Assembly (NCBI RefSeq): GCF_037392515.1
Contig: NC_090287.1
Location: forward strand, 8,291,501 to 8,355,500
Length of the DNA stretch: 64,000 nucleotides
Source: Haliotis asinina
Taxonomy: Eukaryota; Mollusca; Gastropoda; Lepetellida; Haliotidae
Reading direction: 5' to 3'
In this document: positions 33,095 to 48,000 of the stretch, one piece after another
Layout of the letters: every line of letters begins with the position of its first letter
Position numbering within the stretch: position 1 is the stretch's first letter
Translations under genes and position numbers: made by a program
The notes under the pieces: model-generated
The model's database searches: none
Seen by the model: the letters and a program-made list of their open reading frames with translations, nothing else
What the model was told of the DNA's origin: nothing

Positions 33095-36000
33095 GTAAGA
33101 TTTGAGGTTTTAGTGAAAAATCTACCCGGTCTAAACATGACGAGCCTAGCGACCCCGGGTCGATATGGACCTGCCCATTCTAAGATGGAGACTAGCTTTG
33201 TGTGATGTCGTGTATTTATTGGCGTTAATGGAGTATATTTGTGACGATTTGCGAGCGTTCGTTGAGTTGTGGTTTACAGTCATTGTATTACTATCACATT
33301 TTCCATATTAAGGTAAGGATATCTGATCCACAAACACCATTTTCGACCGAACCAAAATGCCTGTTCTCGCATGTTTTGACCGGAGGTGGGGACTTTCAGA
33401 GTGTCAGCCTAACGCAGCGAAGCGTAACGTCTTTGAGGAGAAACAGTTTGTTTACTTTCTTCTTTGCGATTTTAATGCATGAACCAATAGCATGATTAGT
33501 TTATGCTTCGCCTTTCAGGTGTTGCATTTGACATAGTTTTTATAAACGGAGTTCAGTTGGTGTTTATTGATGATATCAAGCATTATGCATTTAACTGTCA
33601 AAATGTTCATGTAATGATTGTATGACCATCTATTCTTGTACACCAGGCCTGATGTTCATTGAGTAGTGATATCAGTATCTCCCTTGAGTTGATTTATGAA
33701 CATATTCAACCCCACGAAACTGTGACTGTTGCTATGAGGAATAGTCCAGTGTGATATTTGTTCAGATTTGTTATTTCTAAGAAATATTTCAGTGATCTTT
33801 AATGCTATATGAATATTTTTTGTCTTCTTTTTGCTTTAATTGTAGTATTTATTCATTATTCGTCCTTTCTGTTGTCACTACTTTCAATAAATACATGCTT
33901 GAAATTATCCGGCAGGTAAAATAACCAGTCAAGATAAAATATTCCTGGCTCCAGAAAGTCTGCAGACATTTATTTCAAACATTTCCTGAAGGTAGAATAT
34001 ACTGCATAGTATCAGAGCCCATTTCCAGTCTAGGTCTAGACATTTTAAAGAGTGACTTGAGTCAAACTGAACCAGTCTCTGTGTGTAATTGGGACCCAGG
34101 TGGTCTAGTCATCAATTTGCTGTGCAGAATTGCATGTGAGAAACATGCTAGAAACCTATTATCATGGGTTTGAAGCTCAAAATTGCCCAGCTTATGTTTT
34201 AAAGGTTCGTCAGCACCAAAATGTTTCCCATCATTATCAGGTGGTAAATATTGAACATCCATCTGTACGTCATAGGCATTCCATTCACATTCAAATGATG
34301 TAAGTTGTATAACTGTAATATTGTTCATCACAGCATTATACCACACTCACTCACTTAATGTACGTTTGATGGATTCGTATGCAGAACATATTTTCTATTT
34401 GCAAATAAGACTAGTGAATATTTGAGTATAAGGATTGACCTCAATCAAACTCGCTATGATAGCCATGGGACCTGAGTCTGTTACTTCTCAAACAACATTT
34501 TATTTTCCATCATTCTCTCAACATATGACCAGAACCATATAATATGGTCTCTGATATGACACACAGTTTTCATCATATATTCAGTTTGATAATCAGATTG
34601 CTATAATTACAGATTTCTCTGGGCTGTTTTTAGTGTTTAGGTTGAAAACAACGTGTAAGGTAACCCAGCATTTCAACTGTTTGCTCATCTGACCTTAGAG
34701 ATGTCCGAACATTCTCATTGTATGAAGTTATTGCTTCATCATGAAGATCCAGTTAGAACTGATATTCAGCAACCCATGCTTGTCGTAAAAAGCAACTAGT
34801 ATGATAGCATGATCAGACTCGCTGACTTGGTTGACACATGTCGTTGTATTCCAGTTGAATAGATCAATGCTCATGCTGTTGATCACTGGATTGTCTGTTC
34901 CAGACTCGATTATTTGCAGAGCACTGCCATATTGTAGGATACCAGGAATATTGCAGAGTGCAGCATTAAACAACTATTCAAGCAAACCAAGGACTGATAT
35001 TCAGTAACCATGCTTGTCGGCTGTACCGATTGATGAGATCTGGTGATGAGACACGCTTACATTTTTTGTACCTGTCATGGTCTTTCAGTGATGTAGATCA
35101 GTGCTCATAATAATGTCATTCACTAGATTCTCTAGTCTTGACTCTAATATGTTCTTTTCTTTTGTGACTGTACTACGACTGTGCAAATGCCTAAATATTA
35201 ATACACAGTATTTAATTATTTTTTTTTATAATTTGATTCTATGGATGCTCTTATCCTTTAACATTGTTTTAGTGCTTACCTTGGGTTTATGATAAGGACT
35301 GTTTGGCTATCATGCTTTTTGATCATGGAAAGTATGAGATCAGTGTTAAGAATTCAAGACCTGGGCCCTTATTCTTGAAACATTTGTAGCCCTAAGAATT
35401 CTTAACTTTGGTCTTAGCCAATGTGTTAAGAATGGACTTAAGAAATTCGTAGGGCTACAAACTTTTCGAGAATAGCTAGCCTGTACCAAATCTAATGCTC
35501 CTATCTATGTTGATAGGAGATTGTTTACTTTAAACAACGTGTTCATTGTTCATGCATCAGATGGAGACTTACTGTGCAGGGTTGTGTCCCTTAGTTGGTA
35601 GGATCTGATTTTCCTGATATCTGATCCTTCCTTTGTCAACAGGAAAAACAAAATATCACAATTTGCCTTATTACTTTGTTATGATGTTATAACTGATCAT
35701 GAAGAGAAATAGGAGTTCTTGAGTTCCCCAGATTAAGTATTTTGTGAAAAATCACAGCTTTCAGTTTTAATTTCCTTTCTTGCTGAAAATAAGTTGTCAG
35801 TTGTCGAGGATAAAAAAAATAGACATTTACAGACTGACATGACAAGCTTAGAAATTATTTATGTTTTTAATTTTAGATTGCGATTAAAATTGACAGCAAG
35901 TCTCAAATTAGATGTTCTATATCTGTATTCAACTTGAAGCTAATACTTGTTGCTGTGGAAGCTTGTTATGGCACCGATTTGGGATAATGGTACTTGCAAA

Positions 36001-39000
36001 AGAGTTGTTTCCTTATGGCTGTTTATATACTGTTTGCCAAAAGAGTTCATGCCTAAAATAACATGTGAATTTACAGTATTGATAAGTGCATGTTCAGGTT
36101 GGTGGGTGTTAATGAGTTGGAAACTCATGGCCCTTAAGGCATTTTCTCACATAAGAAAAAGATCGAGTAAATTTGAGGGATGCAGTTACTACAGTAAATT
36201 GAAAGTGCATGGAGCCATCTAATAAGGTAGCTAAAGGCATGGCATGTTTGGTTTTAAAACTGTACTACATGTAAAAATTGGAAGTGGTGAGAAAGCTGTT
36301 ATGAGGCAGCTGAAATGTGTTTAGGAGTCTGTGAAGTGTTGTGCATTTGTCTCTTTTTCATATTGCATGCAAACACCTTTCTAATTGACAGTGTTGAACA
36401 TTAGTTTAACATGACATATGAGCTAAATCACCCAATTAATTTTAAGCTGATTTGCTTGCATACAAAGATGCATGAAGAAATTCAGTAATGCAGTAGTTTT
36501 GTTTGATTTCTCAGTGTAGTTTTTTTCAGTCTGTTTGCAAGTTTGTAATCACACACATTTTCACACAGGAAATCACTCATCATCTGTATTTCAAATTATT
36601 GTGATTTACATAGCATCACACATGAGCATCAGAAACAAAGAAGTAGAATTTTTTTCAGGAAGGTCCACTCATAGTTTTAAAAAAACAAACGACTTGTCTC
36701 ATGAGACTTTGAACATAAATTAGAACATGTACGATTGAGTACCAAAAGAAAAACTCCAATTCTAAGTGTAAATGATAACATGGGTAAATAATCAATGGCC
36801 CAAAGAAATATCATGAGCCCAGAATATCCTATTCTCTGACTCAATCGTTTCAGAGGTTCTATGGAATGGAGGGTTAGCCTACTGGTTAATGCATCTGCTC
36901 ATCATGCTGAAGACTTGGGTTTGATTACCCATGTGGGCTCAATGTGTAAAGACATTTCTGGTGTGCCCCATCGTGATATCGCTGGAATATTGTTAAAAGT
37001 GGTGTAAGAACATACTCACCCAAAGGCTCCAGTAGTCACAGAAGGGCAGGGAAAGCCCTCAGTATTCTTCGGCTTGTAAATTTGAGATTTTGTAGGTTTT
37101 GATATCTCACATTGCTGATTGTCATTGTATCCCCATGAAATAGATCATTGATAATGCTACATATCATTAGCTTCCCTGAAAGAGCCTTCCATCCAAGATC
37201 GAAAGTAACCTTTTATTGATGTAAAATAAGATCAGACTAAGAGATGCCATTACTGTGCTCATTGTACCAGTATTGTACCTTAACAGCCCAGGATATTGCT
37301 CATGATATCAAGCATCGGTTTGTTTAACACAGGCCACTGTTATACAGCTGACTGCCGCGGACAACAAAACAGAACCAAATGCATTTGGGTTGCAGTGCAG
37401 GAAATTCTGCAAATGTCCAGTAGTAATAACAAGCAGACCAAATGAATATGTTTTACCCAAGGCTGTTGAAAGATGATTAATGGTTACCTTGGTAACCTTT
37501 TTGATAAGATTAACCAAATAACTAATACATCATCATTATTCATATCATATCAAAGAATGAGGCCATATATGTAATTTGATCATGTGGTAGCATCTGTGAA
37601 TCTGACTGAGTGAAATATTCTCAAAATAATTCATTTAGGTTAAGCTGTAGTAGATTATGTCATCCCATTTTTTGTCCCCATGAGGTTTCTTGGGCTGTAA
37701 AGCCTGTTGTGTCCCAATTTTGTGAAAGCAAGAGCTGGTTACAAGAGATACGAGAATTTCCCAATAGCAGGACTTTGATCTACAGTTTCTTTTCAATCTT
37801 CTAACTCTTATCTCATTTTGTCATTGCTTCCAGACAGTGTTGAATGTTGTATATCTGTTCATTGAGTTGCTAAACTGAAATCCAGGTCAGTTATGTATCT
37901 GTTATGCCCATCTATAACTAGTTCATATAGTAATGCTACAATCTGAAAATAAGACCTATGATCATCGGGCGTTGTACATCTCGATTCAATCTTCATCTGC
38001 TGTTCCAAAGCCGGAGTCTAGCAACATTGTTTTTGGTCTTGTTGGCTCAGGTAATAGTAGAAGATTCTAGTGAAAGGATCAAGCAAAAAGTTGCTTAGAT
38101 CCAAGTTGGTAGGCTCAGTAGGTTTGGACACAGCCAGTCTCTCTGCTATGATGCTGGTAAATATTCTGGATTCATTCAGGCATGTTTTTGCAAACACTGC
38201 ATATGGTATATTGCACTGTGTAAAACTAAAGGGAATAGTGATATATGTTTTGTGTATTGATACGGGGGGTCCATGACATTGCAGAAAGTGTGTATGTAGA
38301 GTTTTAGGATTGTTTTAGGATTTTTGTGTGCATGTATGAAAGGATGACAATTAAAAATTGTATGCAATCATATTGGTAGCAACAAACATGTTCCTGTCTG
38401 ATTTGCTGCAGTTACTGATAAATAACATTCAGTCTTAATTCCATGTCAGACAGTCTGAATCTTGGAGAATAGTATAACACATACACAAGTAATTAGGAAT
38501 ATATAACTATGCAGAAGTGACCTTATGATATGTATTAAGCTGTAAGTATTGACTACTGGAACATCTTCCTTGCACATCGAGACCTAGTCTCTCTTTCTCT
38601 TATTTTCCCTTTCATCTAAACCAGACCCAACACTCTTAGGGAACAAGACAACAAGAAAGTCAAGATCTCTTTGTTATTACAGCCAAGGGTAGCCACTAGT
38701 TCAAGTGATTGCCCTGACATCAGGGTTACAGCCCTTACGTGGTTACAATGCTCACAATATAAATCTCATTCTTGTTTTCCCATGATATTCTTAAACAATG
38801 AATAAAATCCAACTCTCTCACCATTACAGAAAATGGTCAGACATGCAAGATGAGAGAAAGTAATGCTACTGATTTTTTCATATCATTATCATGATTAACA
38901 TGATAATGTGGACATAGATGGCGGTGTTTCTAAATAAGTATTTCATAGCCTCAATATCAAGACCTTGATAAGCCTGATAAACTTGGAAGAATTTTAGGAA

Positions 39001-42000
39001 TGTTCTCCAGTTGCGAATACATTGAATATTGATGCATTAATCAGACAGTAGATCTGAATTCTCTCCATATTTATGTCAGAGTATTCTTTTTATGTCATAC
39101 AAGAAATGCATTCCGGTATGTGATACTATTTGCATCAGTTCGAAAGCATCATTCAGGTGTTTTCACATAGGTCTCATGACATTTTTTCGTTTCTCTTGTC
39201 ATTGAAATGTACTGATTGCAATCCATAATTTTCAACACTGGCATTTCGTATTTATCGATTGATTGTTTGCATGTGCACCCAGTGTACTCAACTTTATGTT
39301 TACAGTGCTTGCTTCATGATTTAGAATAGACTGAACATTGAAAAGTCCTGTCATATTCTGAGAACTGTTGCTGCAGACAAGGCTGGTTTGATTGTTTTTC
39401 ATTGATGGGACTGCAGATTGATGATGAGCTCTTGATGCATCATAACACACAAACACACAACAATTTGTGCAAATCCATAATTTACTCTGGCTAAATGCTG
39501 AAAGAATTAGCTGCACGCTATTGAACCTGAATGGATGGTTATGTCACGTACTAGTTGAACCAACAGCAGTCATTTTTCTTGACTGGAAGTTCTTATGTCT
39601 GCTGTGTACAGATTCAGCTAGCATGTTTCCTCTGTGTTGCTGCGTGTGCCACACATTCGTCCCTAGGGCTCTACCAGTTATAGATATTGCATTTTCTGCA
39701 TGTTTGAATTGACAGTCAGTGCATGAAACAGGGAAGAAGTGAGTGAGTATGATTTTATTACGTTTATGGAGGATACTTAACGACCTTCCGTCTAATACCA
39801 TTTCTATTAAACAAGTGAATGATTTTGTATCAAACAAGTGAAAGTGAAGTTGATACTAAATCTTTCATGAGTTCAATGAAAATGGTATAACACGGAAGTG
39901 AGTTTAGTATTCTGTTTGTTACTTCCAAAACAAAGTGATAGAAACTGCAGCTACAGTGTGAGGACTCGAAGTTTTTCCCAAGTCAAACAAGGTCCAGTAC
40001 CACTGCAACACCGGCATTAGCATTGTGACGTCAGAACTCTGAACTTTTATGACATCATATATCTAGTAGTATTACACTAGTATAATATTACCATAAAATA
40101 TTACACTGCAATATCTTCCATGGGCGAGTAATAATTAGCAATATTCAATCAATATCACAATGTAGCACAACAGAAATAGGTGAACCCAGGTGTTTGGCAT
40201 GACAAGATTTTACCACCTGGCTACCTTACCACACTTGCAGGAAAGGAGCTTTATATGTGGTATTAAACACACTGGACCTTTAGCAAATGTACAAGGATGA
40301 TTATTTAACCATACACAATGTTAAATCTGTTTTCTGAGATAGGGCTAGATGATAGTAACAACAAAATGTTCTGTACCATTTCTCCACTTCCATGTTTTCT
40401 ATAATGACACATGCAATATACACACAAGAACATTTTGACTTATGTGTTGTTACATGATTAGTACACAAGTAGTTGGGATGCTCTTATCAGAAAGTTAACA
40501 TCAGGATAGATGCTAGTCTGGTTGCCTAATACAACTAATATGATATTTGAATAATAAAACCTATCAAGGTTTTTTATTGCATGTCAGAAACATCATTTTT
40601 CTCATATTAATTACATTCCGAGTTTTCTGTTTCCTCTCAAGTTAGCATCTATCAGAGTATCATATACAGCAATCGTACATCAGTAAAATTCCCTGACATC
40701 AAGTGTGCCCCAGGAAGTCCATAGAGGAAACAAATGCTCATGACTTGGACAAGTCAAAATATTATTGAATTTGAAGAGGCCCAAGAATGAGAACAGAGAT
40801 GTATCAGCCTCTTTCTCCAGTTATGCTTATCATGTTGAGCTAGTGTAGTGATAGAGGTTCGAGTCAACACATGCTGCACATGCATGATGTATGCCAAGGC
40901 ATATTTTAGCAGCTTCAGCTTGGTGTCCCCACACTTCTTGTGAGATTGTCATATTTTCGCAAACAAAGAGACACTTGTCAGCTAGGTTTCAGGCAAACAT
41001 GACATGGTTTCTATTGTGCTTTGTTACCAGGCAGATACCTTGTTGAAATGGAACACGTGAAATTGGTAATTTTTGTCATCATCTGTTCCAGTGAGGTTGA
41101 CGTTTTTGTTAAAACAGCCAATTTCTTGACAATAATGTGGCAATAGGTGTTTTTTGTCCTGTGAAACAGTTGCGTTGTTGATCTGCGGCCATAATGTTCA
41201 GGTCGCACGTAACCTTAAACAGCAATGAAAGGTAACACATTAAGCCAAAATATTGAAAGAAAGATATATTTCACATAATCAACTTATATGTCTCATTATG
41301 ACTTACATTGCTTATTTTATGCAATGTTGTTTTTCTTGATATTTTAGATTTGATTGATCATTTTATTGGAATCTTTTTCTGAAGTTCGTAAAATGCAAAC
41401 AGTGCAAAATTATTGTGTTTCTGGAAGATAACATTGTGATTCCTACAAACATCTGGTGTAATGTTAATGAATATTTGTACATGGTGTTCATTGGTTCAAG
41501 GTATCATTGGTTGTAGAGGCATGTTTTCTTTTAGTTATCAGAATACAGCTGAACCAGAACCCATGTGTCTCTTGATGCCTAGGGCTAGAGAAATACTTCA
41601 CAATCACATTATGGAGGGTTTTGATACATCCATCTTGACTATATTTTGTCTGACCTAGTAGTTGGACAATAAAAGAGAGACATATCAAATCATGAATGTA
41701 CTGTTAAATAACATTTATACAGTACAAGTATTGGCTGAGACTTTATGGACCTGATCCAAAATGTGTTCAGGTTTTCACTTTGCAGTGTAAGTTGACATAT
41801 TTTCTTTCGTAGATATTGTCTGGTGCGACAAGTCTGAGTTAAAGTGGTAAAATATTGGTTTGCAGACTGTACATGTATTTGACTTTGCCAGGGTCGGATG
41901 CTAGATGGTACTGGAGACAATTATCTTTGGTACTTATCATTGTTTATGTGAGTTCTGTGACTGTATGATGTATGAGTGTTTTCCCTATTTTGCAGGTCTA

Positions 42001-45000
42001 GTGAAACATCAGGTTTATGTTCAAAGTGTTATAAAGGTAAGTGAAATCGTTGAAATTGTTCTCATTTTTTTTGCACTAAATAGCCCATTTTTATCTGGTA
42101 TTGTGTAAAATAAGTTGTTTCAAAGGCATTTAGAAGTTGGATAAATCAAACTAAAAGTGCTTTATGGTTCAACTTCTTTATTATACAAGGTCACAACATT
42201 TCGAGACAGATTCTAGTCTCTTCTTCAGGTGAGGTGACCTGAAGAGACTAGAATCTGTCTCGAAACATTGTGACCTTGTATAACAAAGAAATTGAACCAT
42301 AAAGCACTTTTAGTTTGTGTAAAATAGTTTTCTGCTTTTAAAAATACATGCTAGCTAGCTTTAAGGCTTTTTGTGATACTGTAGTTATTTTACAGTCCGT
42401 CGACGACTAGTTCTTTATCTACATTATATTTATTGTGTGTCTACACTTCTTGACACTATATGGCTGCAATATTGCCAATGTGTCATGAAGTTTTAATTCA
42501 CTCACTCATTGAAATTGTTCTCTTGATTGATAGTTAGGTCTGTTTTAATATATAATAATGGGGATTTATCTTGAGAGCTGTATTTTATTGTCCCTGGGGC
42601 TCATACTCTTCATTTTCAGGAGTCTTGAACTGCAAAATGGGGGTCCCAATTATGAGACATGCAATTTGTGGTCTACGGTCCTGTGCATAGCATTCAGGTC
42701 ACGAATTGTTGTGTGTGTATTACAAAATATTCAGAGGATGCGTTTTCCTGTGTTGGGAGCAAAGAACATTGTACATATGAACGAAGAATGTGTATTTCAA
42801 GTTAGACAATAGGTTGCTTGAAGGTTATTGTACACATTTCCGTCTGTGGCGGCAGATCTTTTGCATGACAATGAGCAGTATGATTTAGTATGATGTGCAG
42901 TTTAGCAACCAAAACACATGTTGTTATACTATCTTCTCTAAAACTGATAACAGGTAATTTTGTCTTTGGTACAATGGAGTTAAGTTCATAGAGTTGTTAC
43001 GGCTCTGTTTATGGTGAATGTAGATTTGATGATTCTACTGTACAGCTAAATCATTGGTAATCTCGCCTGTGCTCTCAATTCTAGGTTCAATGTTGTGGCT
43101 ACAGATTCGCACATGCACAATACATGCCTTTTTAGTATTTGAAGAAAGTGAGTGTACATACCTGTGTGGATGGGTGGGAAAGCCTTAAGTAATGCAGGTT
43201 CAGAGTGCTACCTGGGTTGGTTAAATCCATTGTGCTGACAAACAATTACCTGGTGTGAACCATGATTAGAACCCACAATCATAGGTTTCTAGCCACTGAA
43301 ATGGATTCTACTCTATGCAGGAATATGAGTCACTTCATTGCCACATGTGCCATCTCAGTGTATAAAAATCACTGTTATGGTTTATATCGTTATCAGTGTT
43401 GGGTAACATAAGTTAAATTTTAAAGGGGTATCTGAGGACATTTATCAAGGTATGTGGGTTTACAGAAGAAGGTATGGTTATGTGGTAGACAGAAGAAAAT
43501 AATGGTGAGTGTTGATGGAAATTACTTGTTAATACCTCTACAACTTGTTCATAGTTTCTTCTGTTGCTTGTCATTTAACATTGCTTTCAGCAATATTTGA
43601 GCAGTATGACGACAGCCTGTAATAATATTGTCTGGTCCATTCACTCCAGTGACTACGAGCATTGGTTAAAGCTGTCTGGGTATAATGATCCCTTGTTCAC
43701 CATATCACCCAGCCCGACCATTGATCTGTTTAGTCCCCCCTTACAACAAACATAGGATGGGTGGAAGCCAGGGCAAACTTCGAGTCCACTCTCGTCCGCA
43801 CTTGAAACTGAGGTTTCATTGTAAAAAAAAAAATAAAATACTTCAGGACACATTGTTTCAATCAGTAGCATCCTTGAGAACAATATCCACACTTATTAAG
43901 CACTATATTTGATTTTAAGTCATAGCAAGCTTCAAATTAACCCCCGGGAATGGCAAGGTTGATCAATATGTCATTTATCAGATGCAAATCAAGCAAAATA
44001 CTTTCTTTCAAGAGAGGCATTGGTGTAAATACTGTATGGAAACATTGCAATCAAACAGCCCTGGTGCAGGTTATTGGAGAAGCCATGTGCCCATAGCTCT
44101 GCTGGTATGTCCTCAAGGATGGGAGACAAGTGCAGTCAAGCAGGCAGTGCAGACAGGCTACAGACAAGGCTAAGTGCCTACACTTGCTTACAGTCTCACA
44201 TACATTATGTTCCCAGCACTTTGTCTTCACTGTAACACAATACCACCACATTATTTACAAAATCATAATGCATCAAACATTTGTAGATTTTAAATAATCT
44301 TTTGGTGAAAGGAGGGAGTTTAATGCAGTGGTGATGTACATAAGAACTAAAAGGCTAACACTGAGTCAGTCTAGGCTAATGTTTAGTAGAGAGATAGAGG
44401 CAGACATTGGCCTAGCCAGGCCCGCTGGACTGCTTGCCTGCTTTGCCTGCCTGCTTGCTTTGCCCGCCTGCTGCCTGCCTCACATTGTGTTTAGTCAGTG
44501 GCATTGCTATCTGTGTCACGTTGTCAAGTCTAACCTCAATCTTTCTAGCATGCAGGGCCCTCCGATCTGGCTAAATTTAGTCCCTACCTTGAGGGGACAT
44601 CCACTTTATTGTCAGGCCACTGGAAATGTATTCACTTCCCATGGTAGCTTGCTTTCCAGCTCAATCCTTCCAGCAAGCTGCATAGAATTTGCAAGCATTC
44701 ATTTTGATGATTTGATACTGAGGTGAGGGAACAAATTCCTCATCTAGCCGGGTCAATTTGATCAGGGAACCTTGCAGACAGGGGTCTCACATGTAATACC
44801 AATGACTGTTGCTCTAGACTCAAGATAAACACTTGCCTACTTAGATACTTGTTGCTGAATGTAGCTAGACAAAAACAAATGATAAAAATATTTTAGCATG
44901 TTTTCTTGAAATACCATTTTTAATGAAATTTTGTTTAGAAATATGACATGGTGAAAAGAATAAATTTGTTTGATATTTTATAGTTAGATATGTAATGTTT

Positions 45001-48000
45001 GAGTTTCTATCCAAATATGCAGTCAAGTGTGACTTCCATCCACAATAGAAAGATAGTAACCAATGGATATCTGGTAACCATGGTAATATGTTTGATTTAT
45101 CATTCCTCAAATATTGCCAAATGCTTTAATCACATGTAAATCATGTGGATGAATGGTGAATTACAGACTTGTCAAGAATATTGTGTAACTATGCCATTAC
45201 AGTGTGTGCATAGGTGATTAGCAGGATTACCAGATAGCCATTTAATGTTTGAATTAAATCAGATCCCTTACTGATTAGAAATTATGTGACTAATCCACTG
45301 GCTACTCTAAACTAGCTGTTATTGTCCTTTGAAATATGTATTAAACCTGGATCAGACAATCATTTGCAGTATCTTAACACACTCCAGTATTGCTATCTCT
45401 AAGGTGTTCAGTCCATTACAGGCACAGATGTCCCATAAGTCTAAGGCATAATTATTCCCTGTGCAGTTACCTCCTTTAAGATGTCAATCTGAATATGGTT
45501 GATAAATGGAATTGGCACAAAAATCATCAAATAGGAGAAACAATCTTATAGCATTAAAAATAGGTCATGTCCTTAAAGGGCAATGTTTGTATATTTTTAG
45601 GTTAAAAAAAATGAACTTAAGACATTTTGTACCTATTGTATATTTTATTAAAAAATGCGATCATCAGTGCAAACATTTCTTTTTCAATGCAACACCAGAT
45701 CAAGTTTTGTAGAACAAATCTACAGTATAAAACAGACTGAGGAGAGAAAAGTCCCTGCTACATTTGCCATGTTTTCATGCTGGTTTGAAGCCGGTGTCTG
45801 GGGATAGTTGGCTGCTAAGTCTGTTGAATATGTGTTGTTGCTACATTACTGTGGTGCATGTACAAAGTTCCACATGCTTGCACCTGTTGATGTGGTCAAT
45901 GCGGCCATGTTGGAAGGGCTGATAGTATGTTACAGGTACATCTGTTGCCAGGTTACTGCAGCAGGGAAGTATTTGAGTGTTGCAGTATATTGTCCACCAG
46001 GAAGTGCACCTGATCATCTCTGTCCTTGTTGCTCATCCATCAGCCAGAATATTCCACTACCTACACAATACTACAGGGCATTGTTAGATCCATGGGTATT
46101 GTGTCCATAAACTATACAAATGGGTATTGGAGATGTAAACTATATCCCAGTATGCTGTGATATGTATGTCAGAACTGAATTTCATTAGTAGAACAAAACA
46201 GGATGTTTGTGATAATGTTTACTCACTGTTCATTCAATATTAAGCAAAGTTTAAGCCCAAATCACTTCCACACTTCCTCTTTGCCTTTCATATTTTGCCA
46301 GCATTTTTATATTCGGGTGATGCACTAATGATCAATTTAATGCAGGCAGACATTTCTATTCATATTTCCTTGTACATGTTTCATGTATTCATGTGGAACA
46401 GTCGAGTCCAGCTCCCAAGTCATGCTGTGTGAAGAGTTCCCCCATTCTGGCAGTTCCACTGATATTGACATGGAAAATGATTGATATATGGACAGATGTT
46501 CGTGTTTGTCCGGAACAGTCATACCTGTATTGTAATGAAATGCAACTGCATTGTGTTAAGGTATTACCATATATATGTGGCTGTTAGGTCATATATCACA
46601 TCACACTTTGAAGTTAAGCTGGTTAGAAATACGAGGCTGTCATGTTTCCTTATGGTTCCAAAAGATCAATGATAAATTGTACAGATGTTTATTGTTCATG
46701 ACACTCCAGAATGTCTGAATTAGGTGAATTGTTTTATGTGATATTTGTCCTAGTAGGGGAAAGTTCCATTATACTTACCCTCCAAAGCATAAAAAAAATG
46801 ATATTAAGACCATTCTTAAGTATTGTAATTAATAATATACTTGGTTACAAATCAACAGAGCCTCATTTTTCAAAACTAATGGAGTATAACTGAATTGGTT
46901 TATTCCAACAAACGTGTCATATTTCATAGAAGAGCGTAGAATCAAGACAGTGCTCCTGTTGTGAAACAAATGCTTTCTACATAAATGGTGTTACATATGG
47001 TAATGTACTAATTTTCAGTAATGCTTACTAGTTCTTGAACCTTTTTCTTTAAACTGTAGTGGAACTGGACTTGAAGTTGAGATGTTTTTACCTCAACAAT
47101 TTTACCCAATACTTGTGTTGTAATATGTATTTAGCTGGCTGACCCTTGAGATCCTGTGTTGTAAGTGTCATGGAAGTTTACTTGACTGTAAGAAAATGTG
47201 TTAGCAATGAGAAGATATACCCTGCAGAGCTCACCAGATACAGACATGATCCAGTCACATGGATAAGTCTTCCAGCTCTTTCCCATAAGCTCAACCAGCA
47301 CATTGATTGTGTCTCATTTCCTTTACCCAATGTCCTTTACTGACTGAGGTATGGACAGTGTTGCAATGACTTGAGCAAACAGTGACCACTGCAACAGTAT
47401 CTGATAAACTATCCTAATGCATGGGGACTGAATGACCTTTTCCCCTGTGTCTACCACGTCTGCCACTACAGCTGTGTCAGTTTGCTGGGAAACTGTATCC
47501 TGATAGTCTATGAGTGTTTGAGCAACGTGTTACCCCCTCAAGCCACCCCTTTCCAGTCTGACACACATGACTTCTCCCCCACCCCTGTCCTGGGCTTGTG
47601 TGCGGCTTGTATAGGTGTGCAGTATCTTGACAGTTTATTAAGGCCTCTGTCAACACTGCCTGTGTCTGCAAGCAGAGACTGTGATCAATAGAAAGGCAGA
47701 CTGTGTCCTAGTAGGGAAGAGAACCCTTGCTTTTATCCTGCAACCAGTGTTGTCTGGTAATGTTCAGCAGTAGGTACGTATTACATGTTGAGACTGGTAT
47801 ACAAATGTTGTTTGTATGTTTGCATCACAGCTGAACATACAGTCCCAGGTGATCCACATAGCTTATATATACTACTAAGAAGAAAGTAATGAACACATAG
47901 TTCTTTAATTTACTTTATTTAACTGTAAAATTATCATAAGATCATTTGATCTTTAACTTTTTGTGGTATGTGAGGTACAGGACTGGAGGAAGAACCTTAC

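Larger units (their letters stand above)
33095..41995 (+). other. ZFAND3 intron 1 (8.9 kb)
   Basis: No further exons recognised. Carries diverged SINEs on the - strand (34.3 and 34.75-35.15 kb), a hairpin MITE (35.37 kb) and a tRNA-derived SINE (36.87 kb). Remaining sequence is unique and AT-rich. Confidence 0.8.

Noticed and set aside
32950-33138. Antisense ORF over ZFAND3 exon 1
   Set aside because: Shadow of the coding exon; the + strand encodes the conserved A20 start.
44328-44726. 132-residue ORF with an Ala/Cys/Leu-rich stretch
   Set aside because: The stretch comes from a TGCCTGC low-complexity run; no domain recognised.
45808-46110. 100-residue Cys-rich ORF in ZFAND3 intron 2
   Set aside because: No homology recognised, no splice context and no signal of selection; likely chance.
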